Assembly (NCBI GenBank): GCA_947646735.1
Contig: CANTFK010000771.1
Span: 248,001 to 312,000, forward strand
Length of the DNA: 64,000 nucleotides
DNA from: Peronospora farinosa
Taxonomy: Eukaryota; Oomycota; Peronosporomycetes; Peronosporales; Peronosporaceae
Direction: 5' to 3'
A model generated the notes under the pieces. It ran no database searches. It was not told where the DNA came from and saw only the letters and a list, made by a program, of their open reading frames with translations. A program made the translations under genes and the position numbers. Below are positions 53,383 through 64,000 of the stretch, piece by piece. Within the stretch, counting starts at the first letter, position 1; the number at the start of each line of letters is the position of its first letter.

Positions 53383-54012
53383 ATGATGAATATTTTTTCA
53401 CGCAAGAATAAGCTAGAAGATGAGCTATTTAACATGAAGTTTACAGCCAAGACGTTGCTGCGTAATGCTAGAAAATGCGAGAAGAATCAAGTCGTACAAA
53501 AGGCAAATTTGAAAAAGGCCATTGAGAAGGGAAATATGGAAGGGGCTAAGATTTATGCGCAGAATGTGATTCGTGAAAAGAATCAGGCGCTGAACTACTT
53601 GCAATTGGCCTCTCGCATGGATGCAGTGGCTGCGCGTGTGCAAACGGCTATTAGCATGGGCCAGCTCAAGGCCAATATGAGTGGCGTAGTCAAGGGCATG
53701 GACACAGTCATGGAGTCTATGAACGTAGAGGCGATCTCGCAGACTATGGACCAGTTTGAAAAGCACTTTGAGGACATGGACGTGCGTTCTGCTTACATGG
53801 AAGGCACCATGAGCAGCGGTACATCAATCTCGACACCTGCAGACCAGGTAGACGACCTTATTCAGATGGTCGCGGATGAGAACGGGCTTAAGGTTGCAGG
53901 ACAGCTGGACTCGGCGGGGCTTGTAGGTACAGAGCTGCCTATAACGGAAGCAGCACGAGAGAAGAAGTCACAAGATGATTTGTCCATGCGGCTCGCAGCA
54001 CTACGAAAGTAG
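53383..54012 (+). CDS. CHMP1: ESCRT-III subunit CHMP1 (Did2/Vps46)
   Basis: CHMP1 recruits the VPS4 ATPase to disassemble ESCRT-III filaments at endosomes and in cytokinesis. 209 residues from ATG 53383; the 47 codons upstream in frame have no family resemblance. The snf7 domain shows KLEDELFNMKFTAKTLLRNA, KKAIEKGNMEGAKIYAQNVIREKNQ and ASRMDAVAARVQTA, typical of CHMP1. The central QTMDQFEKHFEDMDV and the acidic linker follow. The C-terminal DDLSMRLAALRK fits the MIT-interacting motif (D/E)xxLxxRLxxL(K/R) used to bind VPS4. Single exon. Confidence 0.96.
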   Translation: MMNIFSRKNKLEDELFNMKFTAKTLLRNARKCEKNQVVQKANLKKAIEKGNMEGAKIYAQNVIREKNQALNYLQLASRMDAVAARVQTAISMGQLKANMSGVVKGMDTVMESMNVEAISQTMDQFEKHFEDMDVRSAYMEGTMSSGTSISTPADQVDDLIQMVADENGLKVAGQLDSAGLVGTELPITEAAREKKSQDDLSMRLAALRK

Positions 54013-54370
54013 AGGTTTTTCTAAGTGGTTACTACTTCTCCTCACAATACACTTTTCCTGTCATTTGGAGAGAAACCACATTGAACTCAATAGCTGCTGG
54101 TGCTTATACTTCCGATATATCTGGTATTTGAAATGGCTGCTAAGTATTAGAGAGTGCTAAACTTACCACTGTTCTTTTAAATCGTTTAGAATAGGGAGTA
54201 GATTTATATGCACCCATACAAATTCCAACATCTATCGCATTCTTTTAAAGTGCACAAAGCGATACGATTGGTCTCACTATGACAGATCAAGTCAATTAAA
54301 GTATTCGATAGGCTGTCAAATCTATCTACTGCTTAGTAGACGATCTACTCTATAAACATATTCAGTCATT

Positions 54371-56548
54371 ATGGTCAACTTTGGCCTACGTCTTCGTGAC
54401 AATTTGGTCGCTGAATGGCGTAATGATTACATGGATTACGATGGACTTAAGCGATTGCTAGAGCAACAACAGCAGATTGATGCGTCACTTCCCACTACTG
54501 CAGCTGCCTACACGACGTCAAACGTACGCAGATCGACCGAGGACATGGAGATTAACGCATTGAGCGATCACCAGTGGCGTCCTATGGCCACTGGTAGTAG
54601 CAATCAATTGGCCAAGAAGGTCGGTAAAAAGCTCTCGTTCTTGCGACTGCCAAGGTCGCCCCCGTCATCTATCGACTCGGAACAACTGCAGTCGCTGCTT
54701 TCAAAGCCTGTCGCCTTTAAAGAGGCGCTAGAGCATGAGTTTATAAAGGTCGAGCAGGCTTATAGACGTCATATAGCACAGTTGGCTGAGCAACTTGAGC
54801 ATTTAAAGGCACAACACCGAGACGATGCACCTGCTTCAGCTCAGGAATCGCTTAAAAATTCGCTAGTTGAATTGCATCGCTTGTTGCATCTACTGCATAA
54901 CTTTGCACTACTCAATTATACCGGCTTTGTAAAGATATTCAAACGTTACGACAAGATTGAAAGCTTCCCAGCGGATCAGCGTGAGGAGCAGAAAGCCAAA
55001 CTACAGACGCTCCAGTTTGCTACGGCACAACAATGTAAAGAACTCTTGAAGCAAGTGGAGCAGTCATTTGCTGACTGGTTCTGCGATGGGAATTCTACTG
55101 TTGCCGTGGCGACGCTCATGACAAGGAAGGAAGATTTTGTCAACTGGGGACATATCTATCTAGGGATAAAAAGTGGATCGTGCCTTGTTTTGCTGATCTG
55201 GGTATGCTGGGACTCACTAGTTGTTCCAATGTTTCACAACGAACGTGAGTATCATCTCATTGATCTCGTACGAACGCGTGCATATCCAGTCTACCGCGGC
55301 ATAGGTTGTTTCCTCCTACTGCATTGGTTGGTTGGAGTGTCACTCTACGTGTGGCGCGCGGCACGAATCAACTACCGGTACATCTTTGAGCTGAATCCAC
55401 GACGAGCACAATCGTACCCGCAGGTGTTCAGTGATGCCACCAACATGACTATTGTCTTTTTGGCAAACGTCTTGCTCTACTACAAGGTCGTGAACGGCTA
55501 CTTTCCCGAAGAGCTACTACACCGTGGCTACTATCCACTGGCGCTATTCCTGTACACCATCTACTTCTACGTTATTCGCCCGTGGGGGCAGCAGCTCGGT
55601 ATGCTGCGAACGTTGTGGGAGGTGGTGTGCTCCCCATTGTATTCTGTTTCATTCTTCCACACCTTTGTGGGAGACTACCTGACAAGTACAGTTAAGGTGA
55701 CACAGGATGTCACTTGGTCGGTCTGCTTCTTTGTTACAAAAGAGTTCTTGCGCAAAGATGTTGCCCCGACTGGTGTTGGCGCACCTGATTTGCACTATTT
55801 CCCAGCGGACCCGGATGAACAAACTTGTGCTGACAATGTGTACAACGTGAACGTGGTGATACCGTTGGTGTGTGTATTACCGTTGTGGTGGCGCTTTCTA
55901 CAGAATCTTCGCCGCGTGTACGACACGAAAACGTGGTGGCCACACCTGCCCAACGCTGCCAAGTATGCGCTCACGCAGGTGGTGGTGCTGTTTGGCCTTT
56001 TCCATCCCTTGCACAGCGACAACAGCGCAGAGAATGCGTCACAGGTGCGATTGTTCATTGTCGCATGGCTGTTTTTCTTTACAGCTAGTTCGCTGTACAC
56101 GTGGGTCTGGGATGTGACGATGGATTGGGGACTCGGACGGCCGCAGTTCAAGTTCCTAGGCGACTCGCAGATGTTCTCGCACAAGTGGGTCTACTACGCC
56201 GCTATCGTTGCCGACCTATTCTTGCGTTTTGCGTGGACTCTCACGCTCATTCCTCCACGTGGTGCAGCTCACTGGCTACCGCTTTATTTGCAGCCTTTCA
56301 CGATGGTGCTGGAACTATTCCGCCGAACATTTTGGAGCTTTTTCCGTTTAGAGAATGAGCACCTGCGCAACACACAAGGTTTCCGTCGCGTGGATTTCAT
56401 TCCGCTGCATTATGACCACGGTGTAGGCGACGTGGAGAAAGACATGAAAGTGGAGCAACCGGACTTCCGAGTCTTTACGCTAAAGATCTTGGCTATACTT
56501 TTCACGGTGCTAGGACTAAGTGTCATTGCAATTGTCATTGAGAGCTAA
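54371..56548 (+). CDS. SPX-EXS phosphate exporter (XPR1/PHO1/SYG1 family)
   Basis: Members export inorganic phosphate and sense inositol pyrophosphates through the SPX domain. 725 residues in one exon. The SPX domain spans about residues 1-215: MVNFGLRLRDNLVAEWRNDYMDYDGLKRLLE, EHEFIKVEQAYRRHI and LLNYTGFVKIFKRYDKI, with the Lys cluster that binds inositol phosphates. Membrane segments begin near residue 265 (GSCLVLLIWVCWDSLVVPMF), and the EXS domain (about 430-650) has RRVYDTKTWWPHLPNAAKYAL and SSLYTWVWDVTMDWGL. The last segment ends ILFTVLGLSVIAIVIES. The cellular membrane is not evident from sequence. It is convergent with TCTP. Confidence 0.95.
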   Translation: MVNFGLRLRDNLVAEWRNDYMDYDGLKRLLEQQQQIDASLPTTAAAYTTSNVRRSTEDMEINALSDHQWRPMATGSSNQLAKKVGKKLSFLRLPRSPPSSIDSEQLQSLLSKPVAFKEALEHEFIKVEQAYRRHIAQLAEQLEHLKAQHRDDAPASAQESLKNSLVELHRLLHLLHNFALLNYTGFVKIFKRYDKIESFPADQREEQKAKLQTLQFATAQQCKELLKQVEQSFADWFCDGNSTVAVATLMTRKEDFVNWGHIYLGIKSGSCLVLLIWVCWDSLVVPMFHNEREYHLIDLVRTRAYPVYRGIGCFLLLHWLVGVSLYVWRAARINYRYIFELNPRRAQSYPQVFSDATNMTIVFLANVLLYYKVVNGYFPEELLHRGYYPLALFLYTIYFYVIRPWGQQLGMLRTLWEVVCSPLYSVSFFHTFVGDYLTSTVKVTQDVTWSVCFFVTKEFLRKDVAPTGVGAPDLHYFPADPDEQTCADNVYNVNVVIPLVCVLPLWWRFLQNLRRVYDTKTWWPHLPNAAKYALTQVVVLFGLFHPLHSDNSAENASQVRLFIVAWLFFFTASSLYTWVWDVTMDWGLGRPQFKFLGDSQMFSHKWVYYAAIVADLFLRFAWTLTLIPPRGAAHWLPLYLQPFTMVLELFRRTFWSFFRLENEHLRNTQGFRRVDFIPLHYDHGVGDVEKDMKVEQPDFRVFTLKILAILFTVLGLSVIAIVIES

Positions 56549-56716
56549 TCGACTGTCGCTCGTAAGAACATCACAAGTGGAGCAGGTACCATGAGCAAAG
56601 TCAATATCTGACAGTTACGTATGTAAAGAGAAGGTATTAATGAATGCACGGGTCAAGAGTGGAAAGCCTACTTTCACCGACATCAAGTTAAATTTTCCTC
56701 TAGCACTTGCATGTCC

Positions 56717-57259
56717 TTAAAATTTAACTTCCTTGAGGCCCCACTTAATGTAGCAAAAGGTCGGAGCAACGGCACCCTCAGGGTAGTAAGCGTAGGCAAG
56801 ACCAGCCTCCGAATCACATGACTTGAACATGTAGAATTGCAGCTCACTAAACATAGACACAAGGAACTTGACAATCTCCTGAGCGTCAGTCTTGAATTGA
56901 GCAAGGGCTTCGTCTCCTGCGTCACTCGACTTGAGGTGCTTCATCGTCTTACGAAAGTACGACTTGAGGTACGTTTTAAGCTCGGCTTTCGTGTCAAAGC
57001 CCGTCTCAATGTAGCCAAAGCCGATTGCGTCATCAATGACATTGTTGACTGTCTCGACTGAGTCGTCAACTTGTTCATCGTCTCCTCCAAAAGCATCACC
57101 ACATCCAATATCGATATTGTCCGAACCCTTGGTCACTGTCTTGGATTCGACTTGAAACATCCCAGAGACTTCATTCCCTTCCATGTCCTTGCATGGAGAC
57201 ACTTTAAGTGAATCCGACATCACTTCATCATCTGTGAAAATATCCTGCCACACCAACAT
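56717..57259 (-). CDS. TPT1: Translationally controlled tumour protein (TCTP) homologue
   Basis: TCTP is a small calcium-binding, microtubule-associated growth protein with an Mss4-like fold. 180 residues, single exon. Blocks: MLVWQDIFTDDEVMSDSLKV (family start pattern: M..Y.D...GDE..SD.F.....), SDNIDIGCGDAFGG, VETVNNVIDDAIGFGYIETGFD, KTYLKSYFRKTMKHL, and the end YMFKSCDSEAGLAYAYYPEGAVAPTFCYIKWGLKEVKF. The conserved signature regions are intact. A second, shorter minus-strand frame in this region is a shadow. Confidence 0.95.
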   Translation of the reverse strand: MLVWQDIFTDDEVMSDSLKVSPCKDMEGNEVSGMFQVESKTVTKGSDNIDIGCGDAFGGDDEQVDDSVETVNNVIDDAIGFGYIETGFDTKAELKTYLKSYFRKTMKHLKSSDAGDEALAQFKTDAQEIVKFLVSMFSELQFYMFKSCDSEAGLAYAYYPEGAVAPTFCYIKWGLKEVKF

Positions 57260-58216
57260 TTTGATTGTTTACTTGTCTCAAGACTGAAAAGCTACTGATT
57301 GTTACGTCTTTTAATGGAAAAGTCAATGATCTCGAATATGAGCCACCAATTTTTTTAAAGAGTCACAGGCTTTTCAATGGTTTGAAAGGGGGAAGATTAG
57401 ATGATCCGATTAAAAGAGTAAAATAAGTCGCGAGCTTCCCATCACTCCGCTACGGAATGTAGAAATTTCGTTTTAACCAATAATAGTGGTCAGATTTTAA
57501 TACGTTTAAACTAGGCTATGTGCACTACACCACCTACGTCGACCTATGGACTGTATTCTAACTGTCGTGATGAAATGATCATTGCAATAACACTGTTATG
57601 ATACTTTAAAAAACTAGTAAATGTAACTGATACATGTAGTTAATTAACTCCTTCACATCATATGCACTTGTCATCACTTTATAAAAAATTCTCTTCTGTG
57701 TCTTCTGATATTCACCATCATAAGAGACTAGTATGTTTTTGATACTATCTGCATGTGCAATCATCTCGTTAGTAGTAGATAGTCAGTACGTCTACGGTGG
57801 TGAGAGTGATGTCGTCTGTGATCTGTGACTTTGCTGATCTCGTGGTGATATTAGGGGCGGGTTGACACCCAATCACACGACGTTTTCGGACCGTGTCAAC
57901 TTCTACATCAGCCCTGATTAATAAACCTATTACACAGGATTATTTGTTTCACTAGGCTAGCTCATACTGGATCTCTACCAAATTGACTCTTTCTATCCTA
58001 TTTTAGATGATAGGTTTTCTATAGAATTGTTTCTTCAGACTCTATCTATAGAACCGACATCTGTTAACTAACCGCTTTTTCACCGAATCAACTAAAACTG
58101 TGATCCAATATACTATAACACCATCGTCGTGATAGACATCAATATTTATTGTTATACAACGATATTGTATTGTTAGACAATAATACCTGTTAAAATCAAA
58201 TTCCTAAGCTACCAGC
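57260..58216. other. Divergent intergenic region TCTP/bZIP
   Basis: About 0.96 kb, AT-rich, no gene recognised. Near 58140-58190 ACAACGATATTGTATTGTTAGACAATAATACC contains short inverted TTGT/ACAA pieces. Likely promoters for both flanking genes. Confidence 0.45.
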
Positions 58217-60863
58217 ATGTCCAAGGCACCCAAAACTAAAAGGACTGCAATCCATTATCAACCCTATCAGGCACTTAGTGTACGTTCTCGTACAAGAAAC
58301 AGTCAGTCAGTCATTTATGCAGTCTTTGTAGCTGATCCTTTTTGAATATTGTCGTGTAATTACAGCAGAATAATGAAAGCGATGAGCAATCGATTGAAAC
58401 AAATATGTCGGATATTCCACTCGGTCTGGATCCGGTGCTTACGTACGTGGATTGGCTACAATATTATGAAAAATTGTGATGAAAAAGTGACAACTCATGG
58501 TACTTATGATCGTGTATTTTGTTTGTATCTTAGAGGTCTATCGTCAAATATGAGCCGCAATTTGTGGGACGACTGGAACGAGCAGGATGCCAATTTTGGT
58601 ATGAAATTTGACATGTACACGGATGAAGTGAGTACGACTAGCTCACCAAGCAGTTCAAATCTAAATTTGCACATTGACACCAGTGGAACCTCTTTAGGTT
58701 ACGAACAGGAGCAAAACATCTCGCTTGATATGATGACGCATCATTCGCATGTACTTGGAGAAGTTATTACCCCGACTCTAGAAACTCAGCAAAAGCCGCG
58801 GGCAGATGTTGAGCGGTCGCTAAGTGAAGACATCGTCAAGATGTTGAATGAGACGAATGAGACGATATTCTCCAAGCAGTTAGATACAGACCAGCGCAGC
58901 AATGTGGCCATGCAAAGTATATCTTTTAATCCCGGGCAGAACATGATGTCTAACCAGCAGCAAATACAGCAGTTTCAGCAGCAACAAATGCAAATTAAAA
59001 TGGAACTACAGCTTCAGCAGCAGCAGCAGCAACAACAACAGTATCAGCAGCAGCAACAACAGTACCAACAACAGGAGCAACAATTCCAACAGAATCCTGC
59101 TCCGAATACCTCGAGCTGGATGAACAACTTCGGTGGTGGCACTCGGGTTGATGCAACCACGATCACGTCGGCTTCTGGCAAACCCAGCAACCCGTCCGCT
59201 CCATGTCATCAGTCACACACAACAAGCTCTACAGCTTTTGGTGTTGTCGCTGCTGAGGGAACCGCTTCATTGACTACTCAGTGTCCAGCATCTCAAGTTC
59301 CAGAGACACCAGCTACATCTTCGTCTTGTGTGCCCACTACAGCCCAAGTGGCCTCAAACTTGAATAGCGCTAATGAAAAGGATGGATTAGCGCGTACACA
59401 TTCTGGTGCCCCTTCTCCTAGCAGTGCTAGTAGCGAAGACGCCAGCGTGGCGAACAAGGCCATTAACGCAGATACGGATCCGAGCAACAGTAGTAACAGC
59501 AATGCAAGGCAAGTCAACGGATTTGGTGCGCACGGAATGATGATGAATCCCTTCATGATGTACCCAATGATGGTTCCACAAGCGATGAACATGACGGGAT
59601 TGCCCATGCAGATACCTATGGGGATGAACGTGAATGGAATGAACAGCATGAACGGAATGAATGGACTACCACTTCCGATGCAAATGCAATTGCAGTTGCA
59701 ATTGCAACTGCAGATGGCGCAAATGGCGCAGATGAATGGAATGGGCGGTATGAATGGAATGGGCGGTATGAATGGAATGGGCAGTATAAATGGATTGGGC
59801 AGTATAAATGGAATGGGCGGTATGAATGGAATGCAGATGCCAATGGGGCTTCAAGGCATGTCGATGAATGTGAACATGCAGATGCCTGTGAATATGAATA
59901 AACAACAACAACAACAACAATCAACATCGGGTTAACTCACAAAGTGGGCTGTCTGGTGACATTGAGATGACCCCAGCATTTTCTATGGGAATGCCTGCCG
60001 CCGGGGGTCCAATGCTGAAGTCGGCGAAAGCCCTACAGCCGAAGGGTGTGGGTGGAGGACCAGGTTTTGTGAATATTGCTAGAAAGCCGGAAGAGCCCGA
60101 GGTGAGCAGTATTCTAAAGTCCCTTATGGACGAAGAAGCAAGGAAGAAAGAGAAAAAGCTTGAGCGTAATCGCGATTCAGCTCGGGAGAGCCGTAGAAAA
60201 CAGCAGACTTATGTGGAAACATTGGAAAATGGTATTAAGCGCCTGCAGATTAATCGCGACTTAGTTCGGTCCTATCGATGGGGCGTCAGTGGTCCAGGAC
60301 TCGGCTCCGTGCCCTGCCCGGACTCGCCCGAAATGTCTGATTGGAAAAATCGCGTTGCAATCGTTGCGGGGCGTACTGAAGCTTTCTCGAATATACAGAA
60401 TCCTGCAAATTTTCAGTCTCTGATGCGACTAAACCGACAGCGATGCACCCTTGCAATACATTACCAAGAGCGTGAACGTGCGATATGGAAATGTTTTGTG
60501 TTTATTGGACGCCAGCTTGCAGCGATGCGCACACGTGTGCTACAAGTGCAGATGCTGCGCACGTTTTCAAAAAATCCTTTGGCAATGGAGTTAGATGCAT
60601 TGCTGAAGTTGACAACCGACCAAAAGCTGCAGCTTCAGCATCACGCGCAGGAAATGTTTAATGAGGAGGTCGTGGAGCTGACGAAGCTATTCAAGATCTT
60701 CTATGCTTTGCGCAACGAAGCTCTTCGGCTGAATATCCTATGTCCATCACTGGAACGCCACTTTCGCGAGGCGTGTTCGTTTGGTCAATTGCATAGGCTG
60801 TTGCAGTGGACAGAGAATCATCGTGCAGTCATCGAAACGGATCTGTGCCTCGACGAAGTCTAA
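58217..60863 (+). CDS. bZIP transcription factor with Gln/Met-rich activation region
   Basis: Four exons proposed: 58217-58279, 58366-58442, 58534-59887 and 59967-60863, giving 796 residues. The first half is low-complexity: polyQ (about 58960-59085, CAG/CAA), Ser/Thr-rich segments and NGMGGMNGM repeats (about 59640-59840). The last exon holds the DNA-binding basic region KLERNRDSARESRRKQQ (about 60157-60210; N-x7-R spacing intact) and a short zipper (YVETLENGIKRLQINRDLV). A conserved C-terminal helical domain follows (WKCFVFIGRQLAAMR; LLKLTTDQKLQLQHHAQEMF; LRLNILCPSLERHFREA). It is a presumed nuclear regulator. The third intron (79 nt, containing the CAA repeats) is inferred because the frames on either side differ. 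Confidence 0.8.
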
Positions 60864-61679
60864 GTGCCAGTGAAGTTGTCCAATTAACTTGTAGCAGAGT
60901 GAAGACTTAAGGTCTTTGCGTAGTATTGTACAATGTGGCATAATGACGCACATCGACTTTGACTGCCGAAAAACAACTCGCTACCATCGTAATGTAACCT
61001 AGAGCAATGATAGATGAGATGAGGTCGCTCATGAACATTCCTTTGGCTTTTTAAATAATGTTATTCTCGTCAAAGGCTTGAAAAAACGACATGACAATTG
61101 ACACATTACCACATTTATGGAACTGGGTGATTTGACTTGTTGCAGTGCGCTGAGACTTGGTCGTTCGTTGTCATATAAGCACAATGCTATTACATGTTGT
61201 TACGGTTTGATTGTTGTCTGATAATAAGTTTTGGCAGGAAATATTGTAGAATGCCATAGCCATGGAACGTATTATATTTAATTTTGAAACAGCAGGCTCT
61301 TATTAACTAAGGTAAAACCTTTAAAGTAAGAAATTTGGAGAGTTTGCAACCAATAAAATAGTCACAAATTAATTGTAGAAAATGTAAGACTGCCAGTCCT
61401 TGCGAACAATGTAGTCAATCCCTCGATTGGCTATGTCATTTTTATAAGAGCTTAGTTGTCTTCCGATTAAGTACCCGGCAAAGCCCTCAGGGCTGTAGAC
61501 AAGGAATATGCCAGCCTGGCATAACCTATGGGATCCATAGAATTACCAAAAACCTTTAGCAGGACTTTTTGAATCCCTTCTAAGTTACCTCTTTACCTCG
61601 CACCCACGGAAAAAAGTAACTCGCACCCATTTGCCGTACCTATCACCCGTTTTGGTTATATAGGGTGGTGTGGTGAAGT
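60864..61679. other. Intergenic with small palindromes
   Basis: No gene recognised. Near 61510 the sequence ATGCCAGCCTGGCAT is a perfect 7-bp inverted repeat around one base, followed by a near-palindrome CTATGGGATCCATAG. Confidence 0.5.
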
Positions 61680-61879
61680 CGATCAAGAAAAATTTGATCG
61701 ACAATATCGAAAGTGATTATAATGTGGACCACTTACACGGCGGAAGTCATATCCTATGGATTATACTTGGCTATTGTATGGGAGCGATCAAGATCTATCG
61801 ATGAATGATTGCATAGTTTATACTTGGCTATTGTATTGGAATGATAGCTTATCTGGATCGATCATGTGATGGCCACGGT

Positions 61880-64000
61880 TGGCCGAGGAGTACGCGGCGG
61901 TGATGACGATCAGGGTGGGAGATCGCTCGATCGCAATCGCCGATTGTGATCAGCAAGGGTGATCGTCGATCGTGATCAACAAGTGTGATCGACGATCGTA
62001 TCGATCAGAAAGCCGATGAGATGAAGGTTAAGATGATGTAATGATGAGGATCAAGATCGCGATGGATCGACGATCGTGATCAACAAGTGTGATCGACGAT
62101 CGTGATCAACAAGTATGATCGACGATCGTAACCTCGATCCAGAATGCCGATCGCGAGATGTAACCGGTTACAGATCGATCATAACCTCGATCGACGGATC
62201 AAGATCGCGATGGATCGACGATCGTGATCGACAAGTGTGATCGACGATCGTGACAAGTGTGATCGACGATCGTAACCTCGATCTAGAAAGCCGATCGCGA
62301 GATGTAACTGGTTACAGATCGATCGTAACCTCGATCGACGGATCAAGATCGCGATGGATCGACGATCGTGATCGGCAAGTGTGATCGACGATCGTGACAA
62401 GTGTGATCGACGATCGTAACCTCGATCTAGAAAGCCGATCGCGAGATGTAACTGGTTACAGATCGATCGTAACCTCGATCGACGGATCAAGATCGCGATG
62501 GATCGACGATCGTGATCGACAAGTGTGATCGACGATCGTGACAAGTGTGATCGACGATCGTAACCTCGATCTAGAAAGCCGATCGCGAGATGTAACTGGT
62601 TACAGATCGATCGTAACCTCGATCGACGGATCAAGATCGCGATGGATCGACGATCGTGATCGGACGATCGTGATCGGCAAGTGTGATCGACGATCGTGAC
62701 AAGTGTGATCGACGATCGTAACCTCGATCCAGAAAGCCGATCGCGAGATGTAACTGGTTACAGATCGATCGTAACCTCGATCGACGGATCAAGATCGCGA
62801 TGGATCGACGATCGTGATCGGCAAGTGTGATCGACGATCGTAACCTCGATCTAGAAAGCCGATCGCGAGATGTAACTGGTTACAGATCGATCGTAACCTC
62901 GATCGACGGATCAAGATCGCGATGGATCGACGATCGTGATCGGCAAGTGTGATCGACGATCGTGACAAGTGTGATCGACGATCGTAACCTCGATCTAGAA
63001 AGCCGATCGCGAGATGTAACTGGTTACAGATCGATCGTAACCTCGATCGACGGATCAAGATCGCGATGGATCGACGATCGTGATCGGCAAGTGTGATCGA
63101 CGATCGTGACAAGTATGATCGACGATCGTAACCTCGATCCAGAAAGCCGATCGCGAGATGTAACTGGTTACAGATCGATCGTAACCTCGATCGACGGATC
63201 AAGATCGCGATGGATCGACGATCGTGATCGGCAAGTGTGATCGAGATCGTGACAAGTGTGATCGACGATCGTAACCTCGATCTAGAAAGCCGATCGCGAG
63301 ATGTAACTGGTTACAGATCGATCGTAACCTCGATCGACGGATCAAGATCGCGATGGATCGACGATCGTGATCGGCAAGGTGATCGACGATCGTGACAAGT
63401 GTGATCGACGATCGTAACCTCGATCTAGAAAGCCGATCGCGAGATGTAACTGGTTACAGATCGATCGTAACCTCGATCGACGGATCAAGATCGCGATGGA
63501 TCGACGATCGTGATCGGCAAGTGTGATCGACGATCGTGACAAGTATGATCGACGATCGTAACCTCGATCCAGAAAGCCGATCGCGAGATGTAACTGGTTA
63601 CAGATCGATCGTAACCTCGATCGACGGATCAAGATCGCGATGGATCGACGATCGTGATCGGCAAGTGTGATCGACGATCGTGACAAGTGTGATCGACGAT
63701 CGTAACCTCGATCTAGAAAGCCGATCGCGAGATGTAACTGGTTACAGATCGATCGTAACCTCGATCGACGGATCAAGATCGCGATGGATCGACGATCGTG
63801 ATCGGCAAGTGTGATCGACGATCGTAACCTCGATCTAGAAAGCCGATCGCGAGATGTAACTGGTTACAGATCGATCGTAACCTCGATCGACGGATCAAGA
63901 TCGCGATGGATCGACGATCGTGATCGGCAAGTGTGATCGACGATCGTGACAAGTGTGATCGACGATCGTAACCTCGATCTAGAAAGCCGATCGCGAGATG
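61880..64000. repeat. GATC-rich satellite, period about 144 bp, continuing past the window
   Basis: From 62.1 kb to the end there are about thirteen copies of a unit holding ...GATCAAGATCGCGATGGATC..., CGACGATCGTGATC and GTAACTGGTTACAGATCGATCG. Successive copies of the AAGATCGCGATGG landmark (62201, 62345, 62489, 62633, 62791, 62913, 63057, 63201, 63344, 63487, 63631, 63775, 63897) are mostly 143-144 bp apart, with shorter (122) and longer (158) variants formed by loss or gain of GACAAGTGTGATCGACGATCGT. Degenerate GATC-rich sequence begins before the regular array, at about 61680. 144 is a multiple of 3, so the minus strand stays open and gives a false repeat protein. Confidence 0.93.

Noticed and set aside
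62179..63776. Several minus-strand frames encoding a 48-residue repeat
   Set aside because: Produced by a satellite whose period is a multiple of three; no start context or non-repeat domain.
61880..64000. CRISPR-like array
   Set aside because: No unique spacers between repeats; units are whole-length copies, and the genome is eukaryotic.
1..64000. RXLR or Crinkler effector genes
   Set aside because: I looked for signal peptide plus RXLR/EER or LFLAK motifs and saw none that were convincing.

Overview
The window is a piece of a nuclear genome from an oomycete (stramenopile), most likely a Phytophthora or downy-mildew relative. This is inferred from many short introns (about 60-110 bp, GT...AG), tightly packed housekeeping genes often in convergent or divergent pairs, glutamine-rich regulators, and large nested blocks of Ty3/Gypsy, LINE and SINE sequence. 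Species cannot be named from sequence alone.

Layout. (1) 1-4.6 kb holds a six-exon unknown gene that carries a frame-breaking 7-bp tandem duplication, a predicted multi-pass membrane protein, a lone first exon of a TRAPPC2L-like gene, and a small cysteine-rich secreted protein. (2) 5-32.1 kb is a nested transposon block: an LTR-like stretch containing a tRNA-derived SINE with perfect 16-bp target duplications; a three-fold tandem array of a 2,095-bp LTR/gag-like element; a decayed Ty3/Gypsy pol; a chromodomain-bearing Ty3/Gypsy element (chromovirus) with two 343-bp LTRs; a gag fragment with its LTR; a LINE split by a solo LTR; and a captured copy of part of the first gene. (3) 32.4-60.9 kb is a gene-dense arm: SmD1, RRP40, two divergent VDAC porins, NUDC, ISCA1, mL59, an SS18/GIF-like coactivator, an ATAD5/ELG1-like clamp-unloader subunit, SRP14, SAP18, POP5, CSL4, purine nucleoside phosphorylase, CHMP1, an SPX-EXS phosphate exporter, TCTP and a bZIP factor. 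Several (ISCA1, mL59, SRP14, SAP18, POP5) become visible only after joining short exons by hand. (4) From about 61.9 kb to the window end lies a GATC-rich satellite with a period near 144 bp.

Genes working together. Six genes of the arm belong to RNA metabolism (SmD1 in splicing, RRP40 and CSL4 in the exosome cap, POP5 in RNase P/MRP, SRP14 in the signal recognition particle, SAP18 in Sin3/exon-junction complexes). POP5/CSL4 and mL59/SS18 share divergent promoters of only about 130 bp. They are housekeeping neighbours rather than an operon.

The most unusual signal is in the chromovirus. Between its chromodomain and 3' LTR, a 293-codon reading frame lies on the opposite strand, starts 13 bp from the LTR, and ends in an Arg/Ser-repeat tail that overlaps the sense polyprotein's own Asn-Glu-Asn-Asp repeats. 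After a single stop the same antisense frame stays open for a further coiled-coil-like stretch.
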